Source of the DNA: Hyphomicrobium sp.
GTDB lineage: Bacteria > Pseudomonadota > Alphaproteobacteria > Rhizobiales > Hyphomicrobiaceae
Reading direction: 5' to 3'
DNA length: 64,000 nt
Assembly: GCA_019751875.1 (NCBI GenBank)
Contig: JAIEMV010000001.1
Span: forward strand, 1-64,000
The notes beneath the pieces were generated by a model. The model was given only the letters and a program-made list of their open reading frames with translations, had not been told where the DNA came from and ran no database searches. Within the stretch, counting starts at the first letter, position 1, and every line of letters starts with the position of its first letter. The position numbers and the translations under genes were made by a program. This document shows positions 29,112 through 38,081 of the stretch, in pieces.

Positions 29112-29351
29112 ATGGTCGACACACCCGACCTACCGTCAGCAGCGACTGGCGCTGCAGGGGCCGACGATGGTTCCAACCGCCTACTTTCTGAAGTTGCCAA
29201 GCGTGCGCTGGCCGAGGCCGAGGAGCGCCGCCGGGCGCGAGATGAGGCGGCCAAGACGGAGGCTACGCGCCGCGAAGTCGGCGGCCGCGATGGGCCTGAT
29301 CCTGTTCGATACGGCGATTGGGAGAAAGACGGGATCATCTCCGACTTTTGA
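29112..29351 (+). CDS. DUF1674 / SDHAF4-like succinate dehydrogenase assembly factor
   Basis: The product has 79 residues. The C-terminal [25 protein letters not shown] is the DUF1674 signature. The mitochondrial homologue SDHAF4/Sdh8 binds flavinylated SdhA and promotes its assembly with SdhB. A charged helix ([17 protein letters not shown]) precedes it. The strong AAGGA site before ATG 29112 supports the start. The sdh genes are not in the window. Confidence 0.92.
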   Translation: MVDTPDLPSAATGAAGADDGSNRLLSEVAKRALAEAEERRRARDEAAKTEATRREVGGRDGPDPVRYGDWEKDGIISDF

Positions 29352-29663
29352 GAATTAGCCGCAGGGCCGGCTGCATACCCTCGTCTCATTGAGATACAGG
29401 CGCACCGGCTTGATGCCGCGCAGCCGGTCGCCGTTGCCCGCACTGCGCGCCATGGAGGATCTGTGTGGCGAGCGACCTGATTTTCGATTGGTTTACGGCC
29501 TGACACTGATTTTATTCGAATTTGTCCGAAGTACACGCGAGTTCGTTAAGGCTACTTCAACCACTCGCGGCATCGCGGCAGTCATGATGGCTCGCCTGGA
29601 ATAGCCCGGCATCACGGTTGCTCCTGTTGCTCCGAACCCCGCCGGGTTGTTTCAAGGAGAGAC
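29352..29663. other. 312-bp intergenic without a recognisable gene
   Basis: No open frame here has a convincing start and coding character. I see no tRNA or strong hairpin with a T tract. The last ~60 bases, which end in AAGGAGAG, form the leader of the TadG-like gene. Confidence 0.6.
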
Positions 29664-30908
29664 ATGATGCCAACCCTGCCCATCGCAACCGTTAAAGCTT
29701 TTGCCCATAGCGAGCGCGGCGGCGTTGCGATCCTGTTCGGGTTCTGCGCCATAGTCCTGACTGTCGCCATTGGCGTGGCTGTCGATCAGGCGCGTGTCCA
29801 TCACTCGACATCTAAACTTGCCGCGGCGGCGGATGCAGCAGCACTTGCTGCCGGGCGGGCCCTGATGGCAGGGGCTATGAGTGATGAAGAAATCGCCGAG
29901 CTCGGCCAGCGCTTTTTTCATCAGAACCTCACTGGCGGAGGTGAGTTCGCGGACGTCACCGCAGTCGAAGTTATTCCCCATCGGGCCAACAGCACGATTG
30001 AAGTCAAGGTGAATGCCGGCGTACCGACGACATTCATGCGCATCGCAGGGGTTCAGACAGTAGCGGTCCCGGTGGATACAGTGACGACATTCGAGGCGAA
30101 CGATCTCGAACTCGGCATTGCGCTCGACATCACCGGCTCCATGAACGGCCGCAAGCTGGCCGATCTCAAGGCGGCCGCAACCGACCTCATCAGCGTGCTG
30201 TTGCCGGATGGCGATCGGCCGAACCAGGTGCGAATCGGGCTAGCACCGTATGCCGCCGCGATTCAGCTCGGCACCTACGCTGACCGCGCTTCGAATGGCA
30301 CCAGCCGCGACGGTTGCGTGCGTGAACGTAGCGGGAGCAGCGCCTACTCCGATGACAGCATCAACGACGGCGGGGCCTTCCTCGGTCATGGCCTCTTCAC
30401 CGACATCGATTCCACGGAAGGCCGGCAGGGATATCTCTGCCCGATGGCAGAGATCGTCCCTCTCACAGAAGACAAGGCCGCACTGACTGCATCCATCAAC
30501 GGCTATGTCGCCAATGGTGCTACGGCTGGCCACATCGGGGCCCAATGGGCCTGGAATCTCATATCACCCAACTTTGCGTCACTGTGGCCGTCCAACAGCG
30601 AGCCCGCGCCTTACCGTGACGGTAAGACGACAAAAGCAGTCATCTTGATGACGGACGGAATTTTCAACATGGCCTACGTCAACGGTCGTTCGAATGCGCA
30701 GGCTCTGTCTATTTGCACAGGTCTCGGTGACAAGGGTGTCAAGGTCCACACTGTTGCATTCGAGGCTCCCGCGTCCGCCAGGGCCATGCTGCAGGAGTGC
30801 GCCCGCCGCGCCGGCGGAGAGTTCCACGACGCTAGGGACGGTGATGATCTTCGCCAGACGTTCGTGGCCATCGCCGAGTCTCTCAATGGCCTCCGGCTCA
30901 CGCAATAA
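29664..30908 (+). CDS. TadG-like pilus-assembly protein with von Willebrand A domain
   Basis: The product has 414 residues. An N-terminal TadE/TadG-like segment, ERGGVAILFGFCAIVLTVAIGVAVDQAR (about 17-44), is a pseudopilin-type membrane anchor. KLAAAADAAALAAGRAL follows, also typical of Tad/Flp-associated proteins. A vWA domain begins near residue 148 with the MIDAS loop D155-I-T-G-S-M and continues through AVILMTDGIFN. These proteins are exported and surface-associated. No other tad/cpa genes (tadA, rcpA, flp) are nearby, so this is an orphan copy. Start ATG 29664 has AAGGAGAG just upstream; the next codon is also ATG. Confidence 0.9.
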   Translation: MMPTLPIATVKAFAHSERGGVAILFGFCAIVLTVAIGVAVDQARVHHSTSKLAAAADAAALAAGRALMAGAMSDEEIAELGQRFFHQNLTGGGEFADVTAVEVIPHRANSTIEVKVNAGVPTTFMRIAGVQTVAVPVDTVTTFEANDLELGIALDITGSMNGRKLADLKAAATDLISVLLPDGDRPNQVRIGLAPYAAAIQLGTYADRASNGTSRDGCVRERSGSSAYSDDSINDGGAFLGHGLFTDIDSTEGRQGYLCPMAEIVPLTEDKAALTASINGYVANGATAGHIGAQWAWNLISPNFASLWPSNSEPAPYRDGKTTKAVILMTDGIFNMAYVNGRSNAQALSICTGLGDKGVKVHTVAFEAPASARAMLQECARRAGGEFHDARDGDDLRQTFVAIAESLNGLRLTQ

Positions 30909-31099
30909 TTCCGAGTCTCACGCGCCTGGCGCGGAAACCTGGCTGCCCTAGTCTCTCGCGCGTTCTTGAAGATGGTGGTCCGCACGAGTGCCGACTCCTT
31001 TTTTTCCGATCCGCGCAGGTCAATCCGGGATGTGTGGCGGGACAGATCTAGGAGCCGGTTCGACAGTTCGCTACTGTCGGTTGGCAACCTGGAGTACCC

Positions 31100-31822
31100 A
31101 TGACCTCGCCAGCCCGCCCGAAGCGTCGCCTGTTCTCCCGGCTCTTTCTCGTTCTGCTCATTGCCGCGACGACGCTCGTTGCCATGCGCCTTGGGTATCT
31201 GCCCCAGCGCTACAGTCCATTTCCGCCGATTTCTCTCGACACGCAGCCTTCGTGGTTCGTCGACACGCGGCTTGCCGCTCTGCGTCTCGACCGGCCGTTG
31301 TGTGAAGCCGTCTTAAAGCAGCCTCACATCGACGCCACCGCAATTGCAGACCAGCCCTACAAAAATGGGTGCGGATGGCAGAATGCGGTTTCGTTCTCAA
31401 AAGCAGGTGGCGCGAAAATTGGAGCCGAAAAGCTGACGTGTGAAATGGCGGCCGCCTTGGCGCTCTGGATCGAGCATGAAGTGCAGCCTCTGGCGCAGTC
31501 AACCTTTGGCTCACGCGTTGCTTCCATCGGCGACATGGGGATCTACGATTGCCGGAACATCCTCGGCAACCCGCTGATGAAGAATGTGCGTAGTCAGCAC
31601 GCCACCGCCAACGCCATCGACATTTCCGGGTTCACATTGGATGGCGGCCGTCAAATATCGATCCTGCGAGACTGGACAGGCAAGGGACCAGAGGCCGCGT
31701 TCTTAAAGGAAGTTCACCGCCGCGCGTGCCGATACTTCCGTGTCGCCCTCGGGCCTGAGTACAATGCAGCGCACAAGAACCATTTCCACTTCGATCGTGG
31801 CGCATTCTCGCGCTGCAAGTAG
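31100..31822 (+). CDS. Extensin-like family protein
   Basis: The product has 240 residues. A signal anchor lies at about 12-30 (LFLVLLIAATTLVAMRL). The rest is the extensin-like C-terminal domain found in Rhizobiales: CGWQNAVSFSKAGG, LTCEMAAALALWIEHEVQP, SQHATANAIDISGFTL and HKNHFHFDRGAFSRCK. The conserved His and Asp residues resemble the D-Ala-D-Ala/VanY-like peptidase arrangement (SxHxxGxAxD...HxHxD). A metal-dependent peptidoglycan hydrolase role is therefore plausible but unproven. TGGAG lies before ATG 31100. A strong shared terminator follows. Confidence 0.88.
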   Translation: MTSPARPKRRLFSRLFLVLLIAATTLVAMRLGYLPQRYSPFPPISLDTQPSWFVDTRLAALRLDRPLCEAVLKQPHIDATAIADQPYKNGCGWQNAVSFSKAGGAKIGAEKLTCEMAAALALWIEHEVQPLAQSTFGSRVASIGDMGIYDCRNILGNPLMKNVRSQHATANAIDISGFTLDGGRQISILRDWTGKGPEAAFLKEVHRRACRYFRVALGPEYNAAHKNHFHFDRGAFSRCK

Positions 31823-31892
31823 AGCAGTCAACGGCAGCGACCTAGCTCTTGGCCCAATCGTGACCAAGTTACCCACGCCGGCCACAACATGC

Positions 31893-31927
31893 AAAAGGGC
31901 GGATGGAATGAAGCCATCCGCCCTTTT
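31893..31927. terminator. Bidirectional intrinsic terminator between the extensin-like gene and acs
   Basis: AAAAGGGCGGATGG at 31893-31906 is the perfect complement of CCATCCGCCCTTTT at 31914-31927, with a seven-base loop. The A and T runs at the two ends let it act in both directions, ending two convergent genes. Confidence 0.93.
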
Positions 31928-31947
31928 CGCTTTGCATGAGATGCGCT

Positions 31948-33894
31948 CTACACGGCGCGCTTGTTCTGCCGGTTCTCGATGAGATCATCGACGACGCCGG
32001 GGTCGGCGAGTGTTGATGTATCGCCGAGGCTGCCGAACTCGTCTTCAGCGATCTTGCGCAGAATGCGACGCATGATCTTACCGGAGCGAGTTTTGGGCAA
32101 ACCGGGTGAAAACTGTATCAGATCCGGTGAGGCGATTGGGCCGATCTCGCGACGAACGTGGGCCACAAGCTCCTTCCGCAGTTCGTCGGTGGGATCGACG
32201 CCGTTGTTCAGCGTTACGTAACAGTAGATGCCCTGACCTTTCAGATCGTGCGGGTAGCCGACGACGGCGGCTTCGGCGACCTTGGGATGGGCGACGAGCG
32301 CGCTTTCGACTTCGGCGGTGCCCATTCGGTGACCCGAAACGTTGATCACGTCGTCGACGCGGCCGGTTATCCAGTAATAGCCGTCTTCGTCGCGCCGGCA
32401 GCCGTCGCCCGTAAAGTACTGCCCCGCGTAGGCCGAGAAGTACGTCTGCACAAAACGCTCATGATCGCGAAAGACGGTGCGGCTTTGACCCGGCCAGCTG
32501 TCGAGGATAACGAGGTTGCCGGAGCCGGGGCCTTCAAGCTGTACGCCTTTATCGTCGACGAGGGCGGGCTGCACGCCGAAGAAGGGACGCGTTGCCGAGC
32601 CCGGTTTCAGGGCTGTGGCACCCGGCAGCGGCGTGATGAGGATACCGCCGGTTTCCGTCTGCCACCACGTATCGACGATGGGGCAGCGGGCGTCGCCCAC
32701 CACATTGTAATACCACTCCCATGCTTCCGGGTTGATCGGCTCGCCAACGGAACCCAAGACGCGGAGCGAGGCGCGGCTGGTGCGCTTCACGAAGTCGTCG
32801 CCCTGGCCCATGAGCGACCGGATCGCGGTCGGCGCGGTGTAGAAAATATTGACCTTCCACTTATCGACGACGTGCCAGAAGCGGGAGGCGGTGGGATAAG
32901 TCGGAATGCCTTCAAACATTAGAGTCGTCGCGCCGTTCGCGAGCGGACCGTAGACAATGTAGCTGTGACCGGTGACCCAGCCGACGTCCGCGGTGCACCA
33001 GTAGATGTCGCCGTCGTGGTAATCGAACACGTATTGATGCGTGATGGATGCGTAGAGCAGATAACCACCGGTGGTATGGACGACACCTTTTGGCTTGCCG
33101 GTGGAGCCAGACGTGTAAAGCACGAAAAGCGGATCTTCCGCGTTCATTTCCTCGGGCGGGCAGTCGGCGGCAACCTTGGCCGTTTCTTCGTGCATCCAGA
33201 AATCCCGGCCCGGCACCCAGTTGATCGGGTTGCCAGTGCGGCGAACGACGAGGAGGCGCGTATCCGGATGGCAGCCTTCCAGCGCGATATCCGCATTCTT
33301 TTTCAGCGGCACGTTTTTGCCACCGCGAACGCTTTCATCGGCCGTGATGATAACGCGGCTCTCGGCATCATCGACGCGGTTCTTCAAGCTGTCCGGCGAG
33401 AAGCCGCCGAAAACGATCGAGTGAATGGCGCCGATGCGCGCACATGCAAGCATCGCATACGCCGCTTCGGGGATCATCGGCAGATAAATGGTGACTCGAT
33501 CGCCCTTCTTAACGCCGTGGGCCTTCAGGACGTTCGCGAAACGGCAGACGCGTTCGTGCAGCTGATTGTAAGTGATTTGCTCATCAAGGGTGGGATCATC
33601 GCTTTCCCAGATGATGGCAACCTGATCGCCGCGCGTGGCGAGATGGCGATCTATACAGTTGGCCGACAGATTAAGTGTGCCGTCCTCGAACCACTTTATC
33701 GAGACGTTGCCCGGATCGAACGAGGTGTTCTTGACGCGCGTGTAAGGCTTAATCCAATCCAGCCGCTTACCAGCTTCACCCCAGAAGCCATTCGGGTCCG
33801 CGACGCTGCGCTTGTAGAGTTCCAGATACTTGGCGTCATCGATCCAAGCGCCTTTGGCCCAGTCGGCTTTGACCGGGTACACATTCTCGGACAT
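31948..33894 (-). CDS. acs: Acetyl-CoA synthetase (AMP-forming)
   Basis: The product has 648 residues, the standard Acs length. It activates acetate to acetyl-CoA through acetyl-AMP. The ANL-family core [20 protein letters not shown] lies at about 264-283, with [10 protein letters not shown] and [20 protein letters not shown]. The C-terminal [15 protein letters not shown] holds the catalytic lysine, which in this family is silenced by acetylation. The Acs-specific N-terminal segment ([26 protein letters not shown]) separates it from other acyl-CoA synthetases. It is monocistronic, between a bidirectional terminator and a methyltransferase gene on the same strand. With the malic enzyme it fits growth on acetate or C2-C4 acids. 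Confidence 0.97.
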   Translation of the reverse strand: MSENVYPVKADWAKGAWIDDAKYLELYKRSVADPNGFWGEAGKRLDWIKPYTRVKNTSFDPGNVSIKWFEDGTLNLSANCIDRHLATRGDQVAIIWESDDPTLDEQITYNQLHERVCRFANVLKAHGVKKGDRVTIYLPMIPEAAYAMLACARIGAIHSIVFGGFSPDSLKNRVDDAESRVIITADESVRGGKNVPLKKNADIALEGCHPDTRLLVVRRTGNPINWVPGRDFWMHEETAKVAADCPPEEMNAEDPLFVLYTSGSTGKPKGVVHTTGGYLLYASITHQYVFDYHDGDIYWCTADVGWVTGHSYIVYGPLANGATTLMFEGIPTYPTASRFWHVVDKWKVNIFYTAPTAIRSLMGQGDDFVKRTSRASLRVLGSVGEPINPEAWEWYYNVVGDARCPIVDTWWQTETGGILITPLPGATALKPGSATRPFFGVQPALVDDKGVQLEGPGSGNLVILDSWPGQSRTVFRDHERFVQTYFSAYAGQYFTGDGCRRDEDGYYWITGRVDDVINVSGHRMGTAEVESALVAHPKVAEAAVVGYPHDLKGQGIYCYVTLNNGVDPTDELRKELVAHVRREIGPIASPDLIQFSPGLPKTRSGKIMRRILRKIAEDEFGSLGDTSTLADPGVVDDLIENRQNKRAV

Positions 33895-34009
33895 GCGGTT
33901 CTCCTCCCGAGCTTATTTTTGAAGTCATTATGAGAGCACGGACGGCGGTGCACAACTGGTAGATGGTACGAACCAGAAGGTCGCATTCTGCGCTGCAGCA
34001 TGCGGGGCG

Positions 34010-34684
34010 TTAATCTTTTTTCTTGAGCGCCCATACGGCCGTTTTCTTTACCAATGCGTCTTCCAACTCGCGGGTGACGGGCACTTGATATTCGGCGACA
34101 AGAGCAAATCGATTTTTGGGAAAGTAACTCCGCTGCGGGTCGCCGACGAGAACGCGCGCGCCTTTCGCTTGTGCAGCCGCAATGAAGGCGAGCACGCGCT
34201 CGGCGAGTTGGCGCTCGTAGAACAAGTCGCCGACGAGGACGGCTCCGAAGTGAGGGGGCAAATCCAGCAGGAGGTCTTCCTCGGTCGTATCAATGGCGAC
34301 GCCATTAGCTGCCGCGTTAAGACGGGCGGAGGTGAGCGCCATTCGATCGATATCTGCCGCGAGGACGGAGGCTGCGCCGGCTTTCATTGCCGCAATGGCG
34401 GTGAGTCCTGAGCCAGTGCCCAAATCGAGTACGGTCTTGCCCCTGACTTCGTTCGGGCTATCCAGCAGATATCGAGCGAGGGCCTGACCGCCTGCCCAGG
34501 CAAAGGCCCAGAACGGCGGCGGCACATTTATTTCTCCGAGTTCGTCTTCCGTTTTCTGCCAAATTGGTAGCGACTCTTCAGCCAGATGCAGTCGAATTTC
34601 CGGAACGTGCGGCGGCGCAATCAACATCGTATTGGCCGCGATAAATAGGGCGAAGTCCTCTTCGGTCTGTGGACCCGCGCTCAT
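34010..34684 (-). CDS. Class I SAM methyltransferase, METTL20/ETF-beta lysine methyltransferase-like
   Basis: The product has 224 residues. PPPFWAFAWAGGQALARYLL before motif I and VLDLGTGSGLTAIAAMKAGA at motif I are characteristic of the ETFB/METTL20-like methyltransferases. GDLFYERQLAERVL holds the D-x-[FY]-Y-like motif of that group. Alphaproteobacterial members methylate lysines of the electron-transfer flavoprotein beta subunit. No etf genes are close by. The start codon overlaps the last four bases of the EVE-domain gene, which indicates translational coupling. Confidence 0.85.
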   Translation of the reverse strand: MSAGPQTEEDFALFIAANTMLIAPPHVPEIRLHLAEESLPIWQKTEDELGEINVPPPFWAFAWAGGQALARYLLDSPNEVRGKTVLDLGTGSGLTAIAAMKAGAASVLAADIDRMALTSARLNAAANGVAIDTTEEDLLLDLPPHFGAVLVGDLFYERQLAERVLAFIAAAQAKGARVLVGDPQRSYFPKNRFALVAEYQVPVTRELEDALVKKTAVWALKKKD

Positions 34685-35247
34685 CGTTTGTGCTTTTTAA
34701 CGCCAGCAGATATCTGGTGAACGCCCTTTGGGTCGAAACTGGCCATTCGGCAGACTTCTGCCCATTCATCAGCGGTGACCTGCTGAACCGAGAGGCGCAT
34801 TGAGGTGACAAGGCTCATTTTTGCTAGTTTCGGGTTGTCCTTCACGTTCTGAAGCGTAACGGGCTTGGGGAGATCCGCGACGGCCTCCACATCGACGCAT
34901 TCCCACGTACCGGTACTATCTTCCGGGTCGGGATGAGCGGGCGCGATCACACGGCAAATGCCGACAATCTCCTTTCCGATGTTGGAATGGTAGAAAAATG
35001 CCAGATCTCCTACGGACATGGCACGCATATTGTTGCGGGCGAGGAAATTGCGCACGCCGGTCCACGGCTCGCCCTTGGCGCCCTTTGCCTTTAACATCTC
35101 GTAAGAGAACACATCGGGCTCTGACTTAACAAGCCAGTAGCCGGTGGAGACGATCGGCTTGGGTGCCGACTTTTTGCCGACGGGCTTGTTGCGAATTTTG
35201 TTGGCGGCCTTCTTGGCCGCTGCAGATTTGCTCGTACTCGCTTTCAT
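34681..35247 (-). CDS. EVE-domain protein with basic N-terminal tail
   Basis: The product has 188 residues. Residues 1-36 are a Lys/Ala-rich tail (KSAAAKKAANKIRNKPVGKK) suited to nucleic-acid contact. The EVE (PUA-like) domain fills the rest: GYWLVKSEPDVFSYEMLKAKG, WTGVRNFLARNNMRAM, VGDLAFFYHS and GICRVIAPAHPDP. EVE domains recognise modified bases in DNA or RNA. The downstream methyltransferase overlaps it by four bases, but that enzyme is of the protein-lysine type, so a modification-and-reading pair is not implied. Confidence 0.92.
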   Translation of the reverse strand: MKASTSKSAAAKKAANKIRNKPVGKKSAPKPIVSTGYWLVKSEPDVFSYEMLKAKGAKGEPWTGVRNFLARNNMRAMSVGDLAFFYHSNIGKEIVGICRVIAPAHPDPEDSTGTWECVDVEAVADLPKPVTLQNVKDNPKLAKMSLVTSMRLSVQQVTADEWAEVCRMASFDPKGVHQISAGVKKHKR

Positions 35248-35504
35248 GGCAGCTCATCTCGCAAAGGTGGCGGTCGGTGCGCCGGTCAGTGGCCCCACGT
35301 CACCGTCGGGCCATTTTGAGTGGTCTGAACATGCTTTCTCAAGACACAGTTCGGGGCAGAAAACTCAGTTTACTCAGAAACTTGTGGGCGAGCTGTGCGG
35401 ACGGTTCGCAAGGCTTCACATCGGTGTCATGCCCGGTTAGTATCCGCCTCGTCGAAACGGACTAACATACCGATTCGAACGGCGAACCGACTGGATGCAA
35501 GCTT

Positions 35505-36065
35505 GTGAACGCTCATGCCTCCCTTCCGGACTCGTGTCCGGCCCTGGTTCTAAACGCCGACTTCCGCCCCCTGAGCTACTATCCTTTGTCGCTCTGGAGT
35601 TGGCAGGAGACGGTGAAGGCGGTGTTTTTGGACCGCGTCAACATCGTCTCCGAATATGACACGACCGTTCGAAGTCCAAGCTTTGAGATCCGCCTACCCA
35701 GCGTCGTTTCCCTTAAAACTTATGTCAAACCCGCGCTTTATCCCGCCTTCACGCGTTTCAATGTTTTCCTACGCGACCGGTTCAGCTGCCAATACTGCGG
35801 CGACAAGCACGATCTCACCTTCGACCATGTCGTCCCCCGCGCGCGGGGCGGGATGACGCGGTGGGAGAATGTTCTGACGGCCTGCGCCCCGTGCAATCTC
35901 AAGAAGGGCAGCCAGTCGCTCCAAGCCGCCGGCATGAAGCCTTATCAACCACCCTATCGGCCCACCGTTTTTGAACTCCACCGCAACGGCCGCTTGTTTC
36001 CGCCCAACTATCTGCACGAAAGCTGGATGGACTATCTTTATTGGGATACGGAACTGGAAGAGTAG
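35505..36065 (+). CDS. HNH endonuclease family protein
   Basis: The product has 186 residues from GTG 35505. PALVLNADFRPLSYYPLSLW is a segment I associate with a conserved alphaproteobacterial HNH protein. The nuclease core is CQYCGDKHDLTFDHVVPRARGGMTRWENVLTACAPCNLKKGS at about 95-137, with two CxxC zinc pairs and the H-N-H residues. It is stand-alone and not next to a methylase or specificity subunit, so restriction is not indicated. Its wide conservation suggests a housekeeping DNA or RNA role that I cannot name. Confidence 0.92.
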   Translation: MNAHASLPDSCPALVLNADFRPLSYYPLSLWSWQETVKAVFLDRVNIVSEYDTTVRSPSFEIRLPSVVSLKTYVKPALYPAFTRFNVFLRDRFSCQYCGDKHDLTFDHVVPRARGGMTRWENVLTACAPCNLKKGSQSLQAAGMKPYQPPYRPTVFELHRNGRLFPPNYLHESWMDYLYWDTELEE

Positions 36066-36089
36066 AAAGCGGACTTCTCCAAGGAACCG

Positions 36090-37322
36090 TTATCGTGTCC
36101 AGTTCGCTTCAATCTGCTCGTATTTGCGCTGAACGTCAGTGATGTAGTCGCGGACGATCGGAGCAGCGTCACGCTTGCGTGCGAGCTGCATATGGAAGAC
36201 CTCCTGCGAGCCGGTGCGGAACATCATTTCGGCACTTATCAGGTAGAATTCCCACATCCGGCAGAACCGCTCGTCATACATCTCTGCCACCGCAGTCCGG
36301 TTCTTCTCGAACCGGTCATGCCAGTGGCGCAGCGTGGTTGCGTAGTGGACGCGCAAAAACTCCAGGTCCGTTACCCATAGGCTGTTGTTCTCGACTGCGG
36401 GGAACACTTCCGACAACGCGGGCGAATAGGCGCCGGGGAAGATGTATTTCCGCAGCCACGGACTTGCGGTGCCGGGCGGGCTCATGTGGCCGATGGAATG
36501 CAGCAGCATGACGCCGTCGTCGGTCATCAGATCGTTCACCTTGGCGAAGAATTCGCCGTAGTGGCCGACGCCGACGTGTTCGAACATGCCGACGGAGACG
36601 ATGCGGTCGAACTTGCCAGTGAGTTCGCGATAGTCCTTGAGGAGGATGGAAACGCGGCTATCGAGACCGCGTGCTTTCATCGACTGGACGGCGAGGGCGT
36701 GCTGTTCCTTGGACAGCGTCACGCCTGTGACCTGAACGTCAGCAATTTGGGCCAAGTAGCGCGCGAGCCCGCCCCAGCCGCAACCGATGTCAAGGACGCG
36801 CTGGCCAGGCTGCAGGTTGAGCTTGGCTGCGATCAGGCGGCACTTGTTGCGCTGCGCTTGCTCTAGCGTTTCCTGCTCGTCGCGGAAGTAGGCGCAGGAA
36901 TAGAACATCTCGGTGTCGAGGAACAGTTTGTAGAAGGCGTTCCCGAGGTCGTAGTGGTGGGCGACGTTCTGCTGGGCTTTCCCGACTGGATTGGCTTGCT
37001 GGAAGCGCTTCAATCCGCGCGAGACCCGGCGCAAAACCTTTTGCATTGGCTGATTGCCGAGGGAGAGGCGATTAACCGAGAAGAGGGTTAAAAATGCGCG
37101 CAGGTTCGAGCCGGGGAAGCTCATTCGCCCATCCATGTAGGCTTCGCCGGCGTGCAGCTCTGGATTAAAAAAGAGCTTGCGATAAAGCGTGGGGTCCGTC
37201 AGGCGCATCGTCGCTTCAGGACCGGGAGCGCCGGCGAAAACGTGCGTCTTGCCTTCGGCATCGATCACCGTGAGGCTGCCGACCTTCACGAACGACTTCA
37301 ACATGTCTGACAGTGGAAACAT
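36090..37322 (-). CDS. cfa: Cyclopropane-fatty-acyl-phospholipid synthase
   Basis: The product has 410 residues. It methylates double bonds of membrane phospholipid acyl chains using SAM. The N-terminal lipid-binding domain precedes AHHYDLGNAFYKLFLDTEMFYSCAYF, VLDIGCGWGGLARYLA (SAM motif I) and SVGMFEHVGVGHYGEFF. The C-terminal WRVH-like helix appears as LEFLRVHYATTLRHWHDRFE. The enzyme is often induced in stationary phase or by acid. The gene is monocistronic and convergent with the HNH gene. Confidence 0.95.
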   Translation of the reverse strand: MFPLSDMLKSFVKVGSLTVIDAEGKTHVFAGAPGPEATMRLTDPTLYRKLFFNPELHAGEAYMDGRMSFPGSNLRAFLTLFSVNRLSLGNQPMQKVLRRVSRGLKRFQQANPVGKAQQNVAHHYDLGNAFYKLFLDTEMFYSCAYFRDEQETLEQAQRNKCRLIAAKLNLQPGQRVLDIGCGWGGLARYLAQIADVQVTGVTLSKEQHALAVQSMKARGLDSRVSILLKDYRELTGKFDRIVSVGMFEHVGVGHYGEFFAKVNDLMTDDGVMLLHSIGHMSPPGTASPWLRKYIFPGAYSPALSEVFPAVENNSLWVTDLEFLRVHYATTLRHWHDRFEKNRTAVAEMYDERFCRMWEFYLISAEMMFRTGSQEVFHMQLARKRDAAPIVRDYITDVQRKYEQIEANWTR

Positions 37323-37444
37323 GAGAGGACCCGCAGCTGGTTGTCTCGTCCCTTAGCTGAGCTATAGGCCGAACACTACCAGAAACAGGGTATCTCACGT
37401 CTCGTATCGTGCTTCCGAGGTGGGCTACTCGTGGGGTATACGGT

Positions 37445-37825
37445 CTAGAACCGGTTCGCCGTCCATACGCCGGAGCACAGGCCGGAGGGGCCGCGGCCTT
37501 GCCATGTGCCCTCGGCTCTGGTGGCGCCGAAACGGCCGGTGCCGCGCGCAACGCGAGGCCCGGCGATGGCAGTCATCCGAGCGCGGCCCCATTTCGTTAC
37601 GCGGCCATCCACATTGATTGGATAAAAGGCAAACGAGCCTCCCGTCGAAAAGATACGACCGCGTTCTACCCCGAGGCTGACGTGGATGACGCCGCAGTGG
37701 CCGCGCGTCGTTTGCGCAATCATATTCCAGCCGCCGTCATGGCGCGCGGCTTCTGCGAGTGGCAGGGAACTCAGAACTGTGGTTGTGGAAAGTGCGGCAA
37801 CTGCAATGGCTCGTGCGTTCCTCAT
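37445..37825 (-). CDS. Small secreted protein of unknown function
   Basis: The product has 126 residues, with a signal peptide (about 1-26, cleavage near LAEA-AR). The mature part begins DGGWNMIAQTTRGHCG and ends EGTWQGRGPSGLCSGVWTANRF, with two cysteines that could form one disulfide. Short exported proteins with a W-x-x-x-x-x-x-x-G-x-C start and a GxCSGxWxAxR end are common in Rhizobiales. The function is unknown. It probably has its own promoter, between cfa and the HWE kinase. Confidence 0.75.
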   Translation of the reverse strand: MRNARAIAVAALSTTTVLSSLPLAEAARHDGGWNMIAQTTRGHCGVIHVSLGVERGRIFSTGGSFAFYPINVDGRVTKWGRARMTAIAGPRVARGTGRFGATRAEGTWQGRGPSGLCSGVWTANRF

Positions 37826-38081
37826 GTGGTTCTCCCGGCAAAAGAGGGGCGCCTAGGCGCCAACAAACGCGCTCAACCTGCCGGCCAAGTTAAAGTTCCA
37901 ATGCTGTCCCCGAACCTTATGTTTTAGGCCGCACGATCCGCGCCGCTTGTACCGTCGTCTGATCCAGATCGCGTTTTTCTCCTCATACGTAGAGCAACGT
38001 GGTACGTGATATTAGCCGGCCGTGCATGGCGGGGCCGAAGCAGAACTCGTCCGAAGCCTCTAGTCGGAACTCTCCCTGCCA

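Noticed and set aside
34010-35247. EVE protein plus methyltransferase as a modification-based defence pair
   Set aside because: The methyltransferase is of the METTL20/ETF-beta lysine type, and the four-base overlap is ordinary operon packing. There is no nuclease or helicase partner.
35505-36065. HNH protein as part of a restriction system
   Set aside because: It is a stand-alone, widely conserved alphaproteobacterial type with no adjacent methylase.
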